Shown here: one piece after another, positions 44,501 through 55,409 of the stretch
Numbering within the stretch: the stretch's first letter is position 1
How the letters are laid out: every line of letters begins with the position of its first letter
Assembly: GCA_009602725.1 (NCBI GenBank)
Contig: WELB01000370.1
Location: 1-64,000, forward strand
Source of the DNA: Spirogloea muscicola
Taxonomy: Eukaryota > Streptophyta > Zygnematophyceae > Spirogloeales > Spirogloeaceae
Reading direction: 5' to 3'
Length of the DNA stretch: 64,000 bases
Notes under the pieces: model-generated
Databases searched by the model: none
Told to the model about the DNA's origin: nothing
What the model saw: the letters and a program-made list of their open reading frames with translations, nothing else
Translations under genes and position numbers: made by a program

Positions 44501-44999
44501 TTCTTCTCCCTCTCCTCCGATGAGCTCGCCTCGCTGTTGCGCATCGAGCGGTCTGGCAGTGGGCCAGAGGACGCGCGGGCTTGCCCTTCGCCATCATTTT
44601 GCTACCGTTATGTCGCAATTCAGTCGAGCGCTCAGCTTGACCTATGCTCGAGCATGGACCCCCGACCTCGAGTCTGTTCACACCAGTAAAGCATGACTCA
44701 GCCTCAGACAGTTGCTTGTCAAGCCAGGTCAGTCATGGCGGAAGGGAGCCACCGACGGGATGGGGCGCAACAAAGCGCTGCCGTCCTCTTAGGGTCGAGC
44801 ACCGCTCGAGACGGCATTGGGTCAAGAGGAAACAGCTCTTCCTATGGGAGGCAATGGCTGTGAGAGGCGAGCCCAAAGGGATGTACGAATGCGCAAAGCG
44901 GCAGCGCACGGGCAGGACTTGCGTGTGTCGAAACAATGGAAGGCCTAAGTGGCCAAGTACGACGGCAAGCACATCTGATGACGTACATTACCCACTGCA

Positions 45000-45440
45000 C
45001 ATGACCCGCTCAATAATCACGGGTCAGCACAAGGTTGCTAGTCGATGCCTGAGAATTAGATGGCAAATTCCAAGCCCTTCTGCCACCAACTAGAGCTCGC
45101 CCAGCTCTGGTGCAAAGCATGAGCCCGAGCTCGCTGCAAACAGGCCGACACTCAATGACGCAAGAGCGACTGATTTGCAGCTGGCAAGCCCATCTCGGCT
45201 GGAAGCACATCTGCTTGTCGTGCATAGCCTAGATTGGCAATATTCTCGAGGAGAGTGTGGCATCGAGAACCTGTACAGCCAAAGATATTGACTGCAGCTG
45301 CCAGGAGCTAATCGCAGTGAGGTTAGTCGATGCAGTGCTGCAGCATTCTTTGCATTCATTTGTTTTGCGTTCTTTTGGGCTGACCAATCACAGCCAATCA
45401 TCGCCTTTTGCTCTGTACTGCCCACTGCGTGGCCTGAGTG
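45000..45440 (-). mobile_element. LINE C-terminal region, reversed, interrupted by a module
   Basis: Collinear with 55410-55790 (CTTCTGCCACCAACTAGAGC, AGCCTAGATTGGCAAT, AGTGCTGCAGC-type blocks). The frame is broken. A piece containing TTTTGGGCTGACCAATCACAGCC (about 45355-45412) is inserted where the related copy runs straight on to GCCCACTGCGTG. Confidence 0.6.
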
Positions 45441-45500
45441 GGCAGGGGTGGCGGAGGGCTCCCGCCACCTGGCGGAGGGCTCCCGCCACCTCACTGGGCC
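45440..45500. repeat. Short GC-rich tandem repeat
   Basis: GTGGCGGAGGGCTCCCGCCACC occurs in immediate repetition (about 45450-45490); each unit is itself nearly palindromic. Confidence 0.7.
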
Positions 45501-45514
45501 GGGGCCCTCGGGCC

Positions 45515-45800
45515 CCCCCCCCCCTCTTCTTGTACTCTGTTCATTCTTTTTTGGGCTGGCTGTTCCAGCCCATATTCTCAATGGGCGAGCCCTTCTTCGG
45601 GCGGAGAAGAGCCGTGGGGGGCACGGCTTCGTAGCTGCTCCAGGAGTAAGAGAAAAGAAAGGTGTGTGTGCTTTTGGTTTCTTAGCGCTTCCTCTTTAAA
45701 GAAAGGGCTCGCCCATTGAGGAGAGGGGCTGGACAAGCCAGCCCTAAAAAAGTAAACAAAGTACGAGTAGGGGGCCAGGGGGAGCGCTAAGCGCTGAAGT
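45515..45800. repeat. Facing pair of hairpin modules
   Basis: A forward module at about 45530-45600 (TTTTGGGCTGGCTGTTCCAGCC, CAATGGGCGAGCCC) is followed by a reversed one at about 45700-45790 (GGGCTCGCCCATTGAGG, CTGGACAAGCCAGCCC). Together they make a tail-to-tail inverted repeat of about 270 bp. Confidence 0.7.
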
Positions 45801-46020
45801 GCTAAGCGAAGGAGCACTGTTTCTCCGAGCTGCGGCTGCTTAGAACGGGCTACTGAGTATTTCGTAGCTACTTGCTTCCCTGTGTGATGTGGTTTCCCTG
45901 GCCCCTTCGAACTTGGTTCATTCTTTTCTCTGTGGTTTCGTCGTGTCTTCTTGTCTAGATGCCTAGCTGTGCGTTTCTTCTTCGCTCTTTGGCTTTGGAC
46001 TTTGTCCGTTCTTTCTGGAC

Positions 46021-46310
46021 TGGCTTTGCTATGCGCCTGGCCGTCTCGCTGCAGAGGTCCATGGCCCGGGCGCTGCACCTTCGTGCCGGCAGAGCCCTCG
46101 CTGCTGCCTCAGGCTCTGGCCAGGGGACCCACTTCCAGGAGCCCAGCATCTCTGATCTGCGGCTGCTTAGCAGGGGTTCCTGAGTGTCTCGTAGCAGCTT
46201 TGTTTCTGTTACTTAGCGCTTCCCCTGGCCCCCTTCTCGTACTCTGTTCATTCTTTTTCGGGCTGGTTGTTCCAGCCCCTATTCTCAATGAGCGAGCACT
46301 TTCTTTGCTA
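46021..46310 (+). mobile_element. 5'-truncated LINE 3' end
   Basis: The frame MRLAVSLQRSMARALHLRAG, then RALAAASGSGQGTHFQ and SISDLRLLSRGS, ends at a stop at 46181. The UTR with CTTAGCGCTTCC and a hairpin at about 46257-46277 follows. The last residue is S instead of the usual Y. This is the clearest example of the family terminus. Confidence 0.75.
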
Positions 46311-46650
46311 GCCCCCCCTTCTCTTGGGCGAGCACTTTCTTTCTCTGGGCTGGCCCGAGTCTATCGCATGCAATTGTCAATCTCCCTTCAGCGGTCCATG
46401 GCACACGCCTTGCATCTGCGTGCTGGCCGGGCTCTCGCTGCAGCCTCTGGCTTTCTGTTTTCCAGCAGCTAGTCTGTCGGACTTGGGGCTCCTCACTCGT
46501 AGTTATTGAGTGCTCATCATGCACCAGTTCTGAGAGCGCGTTTGACCCCTTCCCTTCGAAGTATGTCAATTGTTTTTGGGCTGGCTTTTCACAGCCCTTG
46601 CCCCCATTGGGAGTGCCACTTCTTTCTTAATAATGTAGAGAAAGAAGAAG
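46310..46650 (+). mobile_element. Second LINE 3' end, immediately downstream
   Basis: QLSISLQRSMAHALHLRAGRA lies near 46370 and SLSDLGLLTRSY at about 46472-46508, in another frame after a short break. The UTR and a CAGCCC hairpin (about 46575-46600) follow. Confidence 0.65.
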
Positions 46651-46689
46651 AGCTCGCCCATAGAGAAGAGGGGCTGGCAACCCAAAGAG

Positions 46690-47100
46690 TTTGTTCCACT
46701 GGCAGTCGACGTGCACGGAGCCTTTGACACTAAGTGGCTTGACTTGCTTCACCACCTTGCGCAGCGGGCAGCGGCCCGCCGTCGCGGGCAGCAGGGCGAG
46801 CAGCCCGGCTTCAATGTCGCCGGGTCCCTCGCTTAGGTCTTCCGCATGCGCTTGGCCGTCTCGCTGCAGAAGAAGGGCTCGCCTATTGAGGATAGGGGCT
46901 GGAAAACCAGCCCAAAAAAGAATGAACAAAGGACGAGAAGGGGGCCAGAGGAAGCGCTAAGAAAACAGCGGTCCCTTGCATTCGCAGTTCACTTGCGCGC
47001 CGGCCGTGCTTTGGCGGCGCCCTCCGGCTTCCGTCAGGGCGACGTCTTTCCACCGGCTAGCTACTCAGACTCGCATCTCCTGACTAGAGGTTACTGAGCG
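46690..47100 (+). mobile_element. Third LINE 3' end, split by a reversed module
   Basis: The frame KWLDLLHHLAQRAAARR and FRMRLAVSLQ stops being LINE at 46869 and resumes at 46966 as RSLAFAVHLRAGRALAAPSG, ending SYSDSHLLTRGY. The 96 bp between them (46870-46965) are a reversed hairpin module. Confidence 0.7.
46870..46965 (-). mobile_element. Hairpin module nested in a LINE tail
   Basis: AAGAAGGGCTCGCC, then GGGGCTGGAAAACCAGCCC and GAGGAAGCGCTAAGAAAA. Removing it restores CTGCAG/CGGTCC, which encodes LQRS as in the related copies. CAG on both sides is the only visible target duplication. Confidence 0.7.
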
Positions 47101-47660
47101 TCCTCTGACTGAAAGAAAGAAGAAAGAGCTCGCCCATTGAGGATAGGGGCTGGAACAGCCAGCCCAAAAAAGAATGAGCAGAGTACAAGAAGCCCAAGAA
47201 GAAGGGGGCCAGCGAAGCACTAAGGCGAAGCACTAAGAAAGAAGCAAACAAGAAGAAACAAACTAGAGGTTACTGAGCGTCCTCTGGCTGAAAGAAAGAA
47301 GAAAGGGCTCGCCCATTGAGGATAGGGGCTGGAAAAGCCAGCCCAAAATAGAATGAACAAAGAACGAGAAGGGGGCCAGAGGAAGCGCTAAGAAAACAAA
47401 GCACACAAAGAAAGAAAGCAGCTACAAATCACTCAGTAACCCCTGCTAAGCAGCCGCAAATCAGAGAGGCTAGGGTCCTGGAAGGTCCCCTGGCCAGAGC
47501 CAGAGGCAGCAGCAAGAGCCCTGCCGGCACGAAGGTGCAGCGCACGGGCCATCGACCGCTGCAGCGAGACGGCAAGGCGCATGCGAAACTCTGGCTGATG
47601 TCCTTTGGGCTGGCCTTTCCCAGCTCTCTCTCTGTCGGATCTGAGGCTCCTCACTCGTAC
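47100..47660 (-). mobile_element. Reversed LINE 3' ends with hairpins
   Basis: Modules lie at about 47125-47200 and 47300-47400. The longer copy runs from MRLAVSLQRSMARALHLRAG near 47580 to SLSDLRLLSRGY near 47430. ACTAGAGGTTACTGAGCGTC at about 47083 recurs at about 47262, so a stretch of about 180 bp was duplicated. Confidence 0.7.
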
Positions 47661-47699
47661 TTACTGAGTGATCCATCCTCCCCCTGTTTTACCATAGCA

Positions 47700-48075
47700 T
47701 CCTCAGGTCCCTTTGTAGCTGCTCACCGCTCTTAGGCCCCTCTGGACCTTTGTCAATTCTTTTTGGGCTGGCTTTTCGCAGCCCTTGCCCCCATTGGGAG
47801 TGCCACTTCATCTTCTTTCCCAGCCACCAGTCTATCTGGCTGCGCTTTCTTCTTCGAAAGAGAGAAGGCGCGCGGGGCGCATGAAATGGAAAAAGAGGCC
47901 AATCACAAGCCAATACATTGTTCAGGCAAAGTCGAGTGCAAACTAAACAAGGCTACATAATAAAAGAGAAAGAGAGGGGAAGAAGTGGCACCCCCAATGG
48001 GGGCAAGGGCTGCGAATAGCCAGCTCAAAAAGAATTTTTGACAAAGGTTCGGAGGGGCCTACGAGCGATTAGCAG
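47700..48075. repeat. Forward and reversed modules of the ATTGGGAGTGCC subfamily
   Basis: The forward copy at 47705-47815 matches the 167-bp unit at 102-435 (TTTGTAGCTGCTCACCGC). The reversed copy at 47980-48075 has AGTGGCACCCCCAATGGGGG. The pair is separated by about 170 bp. Confidence 0.7.
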
Positions 48076-48079
48076 CTAC

Positions 48080-48720
48080 GAAGGGGCCGGAGAGGGGAGG
48101 GCGCGCGCCCGGGCGGCCGTGACATGTCGTGGTGGCTGCCCATTGGGAGACAGTCGTGGTGGCTGCCCACTGGCGCGGGCGCCCAGGTTCTACCCTTGGT
48201 CAAGGGCCGGGGGCGGCGCTGGTTGAGGAGGGAGGGGCGGCGAGGGGCGGCGAGAGGCGCGGGAAGCGGATAGACGGCCGGCGGGGAGGGAGGCACGGAC
48301 CACCCGCGGAGCCAGGCGCCGGGCGGCGGCGGCAGCGGCTGGGGGCCCGCCGGGGATTGGGGTGGAGGGGGGGCGGGGGGCGGGGCGCCGGGCCAGCAAC
48401 GGGTCCGTCCGTCTGTTCCAGCCCATATCCTCAGTGGGCGAGCCCTTTCTTCCTGACGACAGCAGCCGCTTTCTCGCTCGCTCACTCCGTTGGGTGGCGA
48501 CGGTTGTGGAGCAGAGGCGTCGCTCAGAAAAGCTTACGCCGTAGCTCGGCGCCACAGCCCGCCGAACATCCCCCACCCCCCCGGCCGCGGCCGCCGCCAA
48601 GCGGCGGCACCCTCGCCGCGGCGGCGCCGACGTTGGCGCCGGCTCGCAGCCCAGCTCGGCTGCTCTCGGCCACCTCCACGAGCCGGTAGGCCGACGCACC
48701 ACTCGAGATTCGGGCCGAAT
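48080..48720. other. GC-rich block with one module; likely promoter DNA
   Basis: Very GC-rich. Contains TGGTGGCTGCCCA repeated twice at about 48130 and 48155, and a module piece at about 48415-48455 (CCAGCCCATATCCTC). Long open frames are composition artefacts. The right part leads into the paralogous block at 48720. Confidence 0.45.
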
Positions 48721-48793
48721 TCCATCAGATTCCAGGCTGCGCCTCCCGCTCCGTGCTCAAGCTCGCCTGGCGTCGTCTCGCAGCAGCACCGCG

Positions 48794-49115
48794 ATGGCCA
48801 TGCGTGCGGCGTCCCTGCCGGTGCCGTACAAAGCCAAGGATGGGCTCTCCGCGCTGTTGTCAAGCACCGTATTTTGGATGGTCAGAGGCAGACTGCGACT
48901 CACCTGAGCTCGGCCATGCCTTGGGCGCTCCAAGCCGGCGCTCAGTGTACTTCAGCCCCCCCCTCCGGAGAGCTGCTTCAATCTCTGCGCCTCGCCCACC
49001 GTCCCCTGCCGCCCACCCCCATTTTGTGGCCGCTCTCCAGGCATGCGAGTGCCTCGCAGTGGCGCCCTCACCGCCCGCGACGACGGCGGCCTTCACCTCC
49101 TTCATGAGCGGGTAG
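48794..49115 (+). CDS. Possible 53-aa small protein, copy 3 of the paralogous family
   Basis: Exon 48794-48880 (MAMRAASLPVPYKAKDGLSA, then LLSSTVFWM) is positionally equivalent to the MANS..VHRNNGVP exons at 41362 and 60515, also ends in phase 0, and its donor GTCAGA aligns with GTGAGT there. A plausible next exon (49041-49115, acceptor CGCTCTCCAG) gives ACECLAVAPSPPATTAAFTS and a stop. Alternatively the gene continues into the frames near 49347-49637. Function unknown. Confidence 0.3.
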
Positions 49116-49139
49116 ACTCACGCGCAACGTGCCCTGGAT

Positions 49140-50000
49140 CCTGCAACTCCATGCTGCACCATATCTCGTTCTCGTTCATGTCTCGCTGAAGCTCTCGCCC
49201 CGCGTTGCACGTCAAGCATCACGGTAACTCTTCCAGTGCCGCACAGCACCCAGGATGTGCTTGTCACGGAGCCGGCGAACATCTCCTTTTGGGAGGTTGG
49301 AGCCAGCATGCAACACTTGAGCACGTCTGTGCATTCATGAATTCGGATGGGTGGATCTATGGAGGACCATGTTCAGATCTTTAAGTGTGACCATGATTCC
49401 ACCGTGAATGCACTGCTGACAGCTTCAGGATCTTGGAGAAGGGGCACAGTGCCACAGCTGGGAGCACTTATCAAGAGCAGGAATTTTGTTGAAGCCTTGG
49501 AAGCCTGCATGCGAACTCCCTCCCCTTTCCGGGAGGGAGACCGTCCACATTGCAGCCGGTGTACTTGGGGCCCTCACAGCACTGCTACTAGCTCTTGGAT
49601 GGTGGATTGTCTATTCGAGATCCAGTGCTTCTCCTGAGGTGATCCTAGCAATCCAATCTTTGGGACGCTTTGTGATTAAAAGAACTATTCACTCCAGTCA
49701 GTCAGCTTTAGAATCGAAGAATAATTCTCTTCATACTGACACAGGATGGCGCTTCTGACCTCAAAGAAGGGCTCGTGACTTGGCAGGTAACAACTGTCTG
49801 ACTGCGTGGACATCGCATGGAAGACCTGGCTTTTGCCATAGACATAGGAGGCCATGATGTGCATCCACTGGAGAATACTCTGCTTGACTGGAAAGATCTG
49901 CAAAGCCGGTGACTATGAGCACGTGGACATTATTCAGAGCTACTTTGTCACATTCATAGATAGCACTAATTGCTAGGGATGTCATCTTATATCGATGCAC
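49140..50000. repeat. Paralogous block, copy 3, most diverged
   Basis: Shares CAGCTGGGAGCACTT-like and GAGGGAGACCGTCCAC-like stretches with 60720-60870. A plus-strand frame encodes a hydrophobic run, HIAAGVLGALTALLLALGWW (about 49545-49610), aligned with HVVGALGMHLYAFVG in copy 2. On the minus strand PVKQSILQWMHIMASYVYGK (about 49890) aligns with LPCTQEVVQLKYMIASLII of copy 1. Confidence 0.4.
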
Positions 50001-53000
50001 GTAGGTCGTACACCATCCCTCCTCCTGTGGATGTATTTTTGTCGAGAGGACGTTGAGGTGGTTAGTGAAGCTTAAGCTTCACTAGCTTCACTCCCTGGCA
50101 TGGTCTTTTACCAGCCGCACAATAAGGACCTCAATGTCAACGCTGGTCAGGATAGCACATACTCTGCCTGCACTGGCGCCGTCCTGAGATCTGACCTGCT
50201 AAGTCGTGGGGGTGGACCCTACTGACTCGCATGATTCGTTCATTATTATCACCCTTCACAATAAGCAAGTCATTGACCGCGAGTGTTCTACAAGTGCACG
50301 AAAGCGCACCTGCTTGTCACAAGTGATGAAGTGGCGTCACATTGCTGTCTACCAACTTCAACACACATGTAGCTTCACATGTGCTACGTAGAGGGTGGGC
50401 AACTGATATGCAAGGATGTGCTTGTCACGGTGCCAACAATCGTCTCATCCTTGGTTGTTGGAGCTGATTGTTGGAGCTAGACTGCAAGTCGCTTGAGCAC
50501 GTCTTTGCTTGCATCCCCTTGCATGCCAGTTAAGCTAGCTAGGTGGAGGCCAACATGATCAAGCAATGTATTGTGATCTTCGCTTTCTTTTGCAAGATGT
50601 ATTCAGTACTGCCAGAATTATGAAGAAGGGGCTCAACATTGCGACTGAGAGCAATTGTCGAGTGTAGAGTACACTCTAAGCCTTCACCACCTGCAAATTC
50701 AAGTATCACTAATACAACTCGTCTGCACTTGTTCTGCTTCTGCAGTCACTCCTGCCTGGGGGAAAACCGCCAACACTGCATGCTGTGTCCTTGCGATCCA
50801 CCCGTGTGCTTTCATGTATCGCTACTAGCTATCAGAAGCCAGACTATCCGATCCATATCATCGGTGCTTTTGGATGACCCTAGCAATTCTTGCCAAGCAC
50901 TCAGAGTGCTTGGCCAGACGCTTGTGACGGTCATGCTACCACCCTTGCCATCACTGTCACCACCACTCTTTTAGCTTGCTGCTAGACAGGCTCTACTGAG
51001 ACTGTCACCTGGCAGCTATCCAGGATACACTTCCCGTCTTTCTTAGACCCTCTGTTCTGCGCATTTGCCAGTGCTCCTTCCAACAGGGCCCTCTTTTGCA
51101 TAAGCCTGGCCTTGGGGGGGGGCCAGGCATCAGGAGCTCTTATTCTCTTGTCCTCACGTTTCCGCGCGCCTATTTAGCAGGGTGGCTCTTCACAGCTATG
51201 CCTTCTCGTGGAGGTCGCAAGCTCACCTAATACGCGATGCATTTGCGGAGCGGCTTACAGTGTCATGATGGTGGGTCAAATAGTACGAAGGGCAATTGGC
51301 AGGGGCGAGCTGCAAAAGACGTCCCCAACCTCTCCAACCCACCAGCTCCCTTCCCAGAACCTCGTGGCTTGTGAGAGCTGACAGGCATGTTGAGGTGAGA
51401 ACGAATGGCAAAGGCATAGGGCTGCATGATGGCCCTCACTTCTAATCACAATAAGGGGAGCTGAATGCAGCTCAAGTGACAATAGCTCCGGAGCCACACA
51501 TGTAACGAGCTAGAACCTCCCAATTACAGACGTGGCAGCCAATGCCCACAGAGCGTGTAAATGCAAGCGCATTGCCTGCAAGTGCTGTAAAGAGCAGGAC
51601 AAGTATCCCGAAATAGGACTATTCGTTTGAGGGGAAGGAGAGTGTATTAATTAATTATTATTAGACTATTCGTTTGATGGGTGTACAGACTCGGATACTC
51701 GCTGCATCAATATTGGCCACAGACAGCGACCTGCCGCTCACTGCGAGCCTAAGGGCCAGCACTTGCCATTATGGACGATGAAGCTCATGGCTGAGGAGTG
51801 TATCTAGCAGCGAAGGAGGGCGGTTTTGGGCATATTAGCTTCCTTTCAACATTTGCAGCACAGATCGCTCAGCCCTAATCTGGTGCAGACACATTGGCAG
51901 AGATGTTGATCTGGCAGCTCGTGATCATCCAAACAACCAAGAGGCAACTGTCACCACCAAGTAGTACCCCAAATAAACCTCCCATTGTGGGGGTCGTCTG
52001 CAGGCTGGAGTTTTATATGCACGCACCTGTGTTGGCACTAAAAATGTACTCTTCAGTGATGCTTAACAAACCCCCCCCCCACAATGAGTACATGCCAAAG
52101 ATGCTGTCTCACACAAGTCATAACGGCCATCATACTACTTCCAGCCACAAGAGCCTTGTGCACCAGGAACAAGACCGCAGCTGCCTACTAGAACTGCCCG
52201 CATATTCACTGCCATCTTGCTCAATGAAAGGAGGGCCTAGGCACAGCAGCACAACTGATCAATAAGCTACTTCTGGTACACGCAGGGCCTCCAAGAGTGG
52301 CAGGATGTAGTTACCGAATTACCAAGAGAAAAACATAGAGGGACTACATCTGACTCCACATGTCAACTATCACAGCCATTGGCAACTACTTGGAAGCTGC
52401 CTGGTTGCTGTCCTTGAGATGATGCTGCTGCAATACCCCATCCGCGTGCAAACACTTGTTGTGAAAGTACTGTAGCAGCTCAGTTCGGGCTCGGAAGAGG
52501 TAGTAGTGGCATGTCACTTGAAGGCGGATATGACCCAGCAGTTGTCAGTCACAAATCCTCAGTAGTGCGCAGCCATGGCTGTAAGAATCGAGATGAGTCT
52601 GTGGCCGGAGAAGCTGCCCAGCTGCCAAGGTAGACGGGCCTGCAAGCCTGGTCCCGACGGCGTCAATCCAAGCAGCCCGAGGCTGCTGGGGAGGATGTTG
52701 CAGATAGTAGGAGGCTGTGAGGTGAAGGGCCATGGGTGTTGCACAAGTTATTAGCTCCTTGTGGACTGCAGCAAGTTAGGTCTGGTTGAAGCTTATACTA
52801 GGTAGCTCCACAAAAAGATTACCTCAGTCAATCATTGGTCATAACTTCGTTAGAAGCCAGAACTGACATCCCTGAGGTCGTCGAAAAAGGCCCTCTGCGA
52901 GTACGTCAAGTCATGAATGTCAAGCACTGAGTGATGCAGCAATTACGAAAGGCATGGCTTCTGCAGGCCCTGGAGGCCTGATAGTCGAGCTCGTAGGAAA

Positions 53001-53177
53001 AGGCGGTACTGGCGATGCTCCTCCACCTCGGCCTGCACAAGCACACGGGCGTCCAGCGCCCGACAAGGATGGTGACCTGGTGCAGGGACTAGCACTACTC
53101 GGGTAGCAGGAGGCAGGCTAGCAAGGCCCATGCTAATCACGAGAAAGAATTGTACTGAAAGCACAGCAAGAATGGTT
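50001..53177. other. No recognisable gene
   Basis: At about 50410-50500 AAGGATGTGCTTGTCACGG and TTGAGCACGTCT repeat the block at 49250-49330. ATTCGTTTGAGGG/ATTCGTTTGATGG flank an AT-rich ATTAATTAATTATTATTAG near 51650. Otherwise only short frames without domains. Confidence 0.35.
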
Positions 53178-53230
53178 GGATCGCATTGTATTAGGTGGCA
53201 GTGTGCCATTCTTGAGATGTTGCTACTTAC

Positions 53231-54453
53231 CTTGCCAAGTGACGCTCTTGCATTTCTTTGGTGAAGTGGTTGCAGCACATCAAGTATACATCTTCAGTGG
53301 CAGGGATGAATACACCATGCTGAACATCCTTAAAAGCCTTGAAAAAACCGCCTGCTCTGTTGGGAACTCTATGAGCTGCTCGGAAGACCAGGCTGGCCTC
53401 TTTTGTAGCAACCATTCTTGTAGAATTCACAGCAATTGTTTTCAGACTATTAGCTGTACTAGCCAGAGCTGCAGCTCCTGCAACAGTTGCTACAGCTGCA
53501 GTCTGAAGAGAAACATAGCGATTAGTCAAGAAACACTGAAAAAGCAATCAGTCAAGAAACACTGATAAAGCGGATAGAAAAGTTCGTCCAAGGCTAGAAC
53601 CATACAATTTGTGAGATTTATGATGTTCCGTTGCTTCAAATAGCAGTTTGTGCTTGGTATGAGCTCAGCCTGTATGTTAGACCAAGCATGCCGATAATGC
53701 AGCGATCAGCACTTGAGTCAACTAGCAAAAGCAGGCTTGCCGGACTAATGACCTGACAGCTTTGCACCAAGGCTGAAATGTTTTGTCCCACTGCCTCGCT
53801 TGTGGCACTCAACGAGTGCAGTGCACTTTGTGCAGTGGGCGTCAAGTCCTGGACAGACTTTTGGAGCGTCTCCAGAGTCGAGGCTATCTGTGGTGTGATC
53901 TGGTTGACAGAATCTTGAACAGCACCAAAAGTTGACGATGCTTGATCAAATGTCGTACTAAGCCTCGGTCCAAGCTCTCCCACCTAGGACGCTGTCGTGT
54001 TGGCTAGTTTTTCTATGGCATTGCTTGCGTCGCCAGCCTTGGTGCAAGCAACCTGAGCCAAACATGCTGCTTCTTCAGCATGAGTGGCTGCACTGCTAAT
54101 GGCATTGGCCGCAACATTCATCTGTGCCATGGTAGCTTTTGCTGCTTCCACTGATTCCCCGACTCGAGCTGCACAAGAAGGGCAGCTCGTGTGAGTAATA
54201 GACGTGCTGCCAAGTTGATTAGGAGCCAAAGGTGGAGGCATTGCATATGCAAATTGATTTGTTGACTGGGCAACCTCTCTGAATGAAGAAAGCAGACAGC
54301 CTCACCAGCAGCCAATGAAGCTGTTCTGTTGAGTTTGTCAGCAGAGTCGATGATAGCTCTACCTACAGTCTGTGCTGTTCCATTGAGCTGGTCAGCAGAG
54401 TCGGTGATAGCTCTACCTACAGTCTCCGCTGGTCCGCTGAAGGGGTTGCCCAT
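53231..54453 (-). pseudogene. Paralogue of the unknown gene at 34832-36870; keeps the start, lacks the 3' exons
   Basis: Exons on the minus strand: 54453-54306 (ATG, donor GTGAGG), 54168-53753 and 53502-53231 (donor GTAAGT). The phases match and the splice sites align with the other copy. The N-terminus has an internal repeat of about 18 residues, ETVGRAITDSADQLNGTA then QTVGRAIIDSADKLNRTA. Exon 2 has an in-frame TAG after KLANTTAS, where the other copy continues with LVGELG. Exon 3 keeps the longer frame (GGFFKAFKDVQHGVFIPA, ERHLAR). Homology ends near 53178 and no counterpart of exons 4 and 5 is found. It is probably a pseudogene, and complements the other copy in showing the ancestral protein start. 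Confidence 0.55.
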
Positions 54454-54985
54454 TGGAAGCGTGCGCTAGGTACTCAGGATCCTCAGGCTATGAGAAGGCT
54501 CATCAGCCACACTTGGTCAGGCGCTCAGTGGAGGAGTCAGGCGCTCAGTGGAGGCCTCTCGAGAAGTCGTGAAGTAGGTGTGAGTTGAGGGCAACATCGA
54601 GGCGTCTGCTCGCCCCTTGCCTACCCGAGCTCCACACGTTCGCGGCACACACATATACTGCAATAGAAGGTGCGCTAAACCTAGACGGCTGAATAAGCAA
54701 AACAGTGGCACAAGGGCGACGTGAAGGTCAGCCCTTTTCTACTGCCTTCTCAGCTGCCTCCGTTCTGTGGCGGCACCCTCGCCAAGCTGAAGCCTCCAGC
54801 AACTTCCCTTACTGAATGGCGGTGGGTGGGCGGGTGATGGTGTTCGGCGGTGGCGGTGGCGGCACGCCGCCTGGCGACTGCGCCACGACCTGGTGGCGCA
54901 ACGACCCAGCGGGAAGTCCAGCGGACTTCAAGTATCCAGCAAGTGTTGGTCACGTCGCGGCGTACCGGGTGGGACAGGGCAGCCA
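54454..54985. repeat. 5' flank of the 53-kb paralogue, partly shared with 36865-37010
   Basis: GTCAGGCGCTCAGTGGAGG is duplicated at about 54517 and 54538. The shared block at 54665-54810 matches 36865-37010. The GC-rich piece at 54815-54870 is related to the G-rich run near 37110. Confidence 0.55.
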
Positions 54986-55400
54986 AAGAGAAACAGCTCG
55001 TGCATTGTGAGGCAATAGCTGTGAGAGCCAACCCAGTCGCTTTGAACAAGGTCGGAAAGGGCCGGAAAGCGCAGGGGCAACCCCCAATGAGGCCCCCCCA
55101 CTAGCAGATTACGGCTTATCGTGGCCCTTTCGACCCTTTGAGGTCCATTGTGAAGAAAGACTCTTCCAGTAGAGGACGATGGCTGTGAGTGGCCAGCCCA
55201 GAAAGCAGATAATTACCCCCTTTTCTTAATCTCTTAATACACTCTCCTCTTTTCGGCCCTTTAGGCATTGTTTATTGTTTCTGGGCTGGCCATTCACAGC
55301 CCCGCCCCCTTTGTAGAATTTCGTGTATTTGAAACAAACGAAGGCCAAAAGCCAAGTACAGAGGCAAGCACATCTAAAGACCTACATAATCTGCAGCAAA
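54985..55400. repeat. Hairpin modules, both orientations
   Basis: Reversed modules lie at about 54990-55070 (GGCAATAGCTGTGAGAGCC) and 55150-55205 (GACGATGGCTGTGAGTGGCC). A forward one lies at about 55250-55315 (TTTCTGGGCTGGCCATTCACAGCCCC). Confidence 0.65.
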
Positions 55401-55409
55401 GTGACCCGC

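Noticed and set aside
47705-47815. Pol III B-box-like GGTTCGAA in the reverse complement of some hairpin modules
   Set aside because: It is present in one subfamily only, no convincing A box lies at the right distance, and the modules are better explained as LINE 3' ends.
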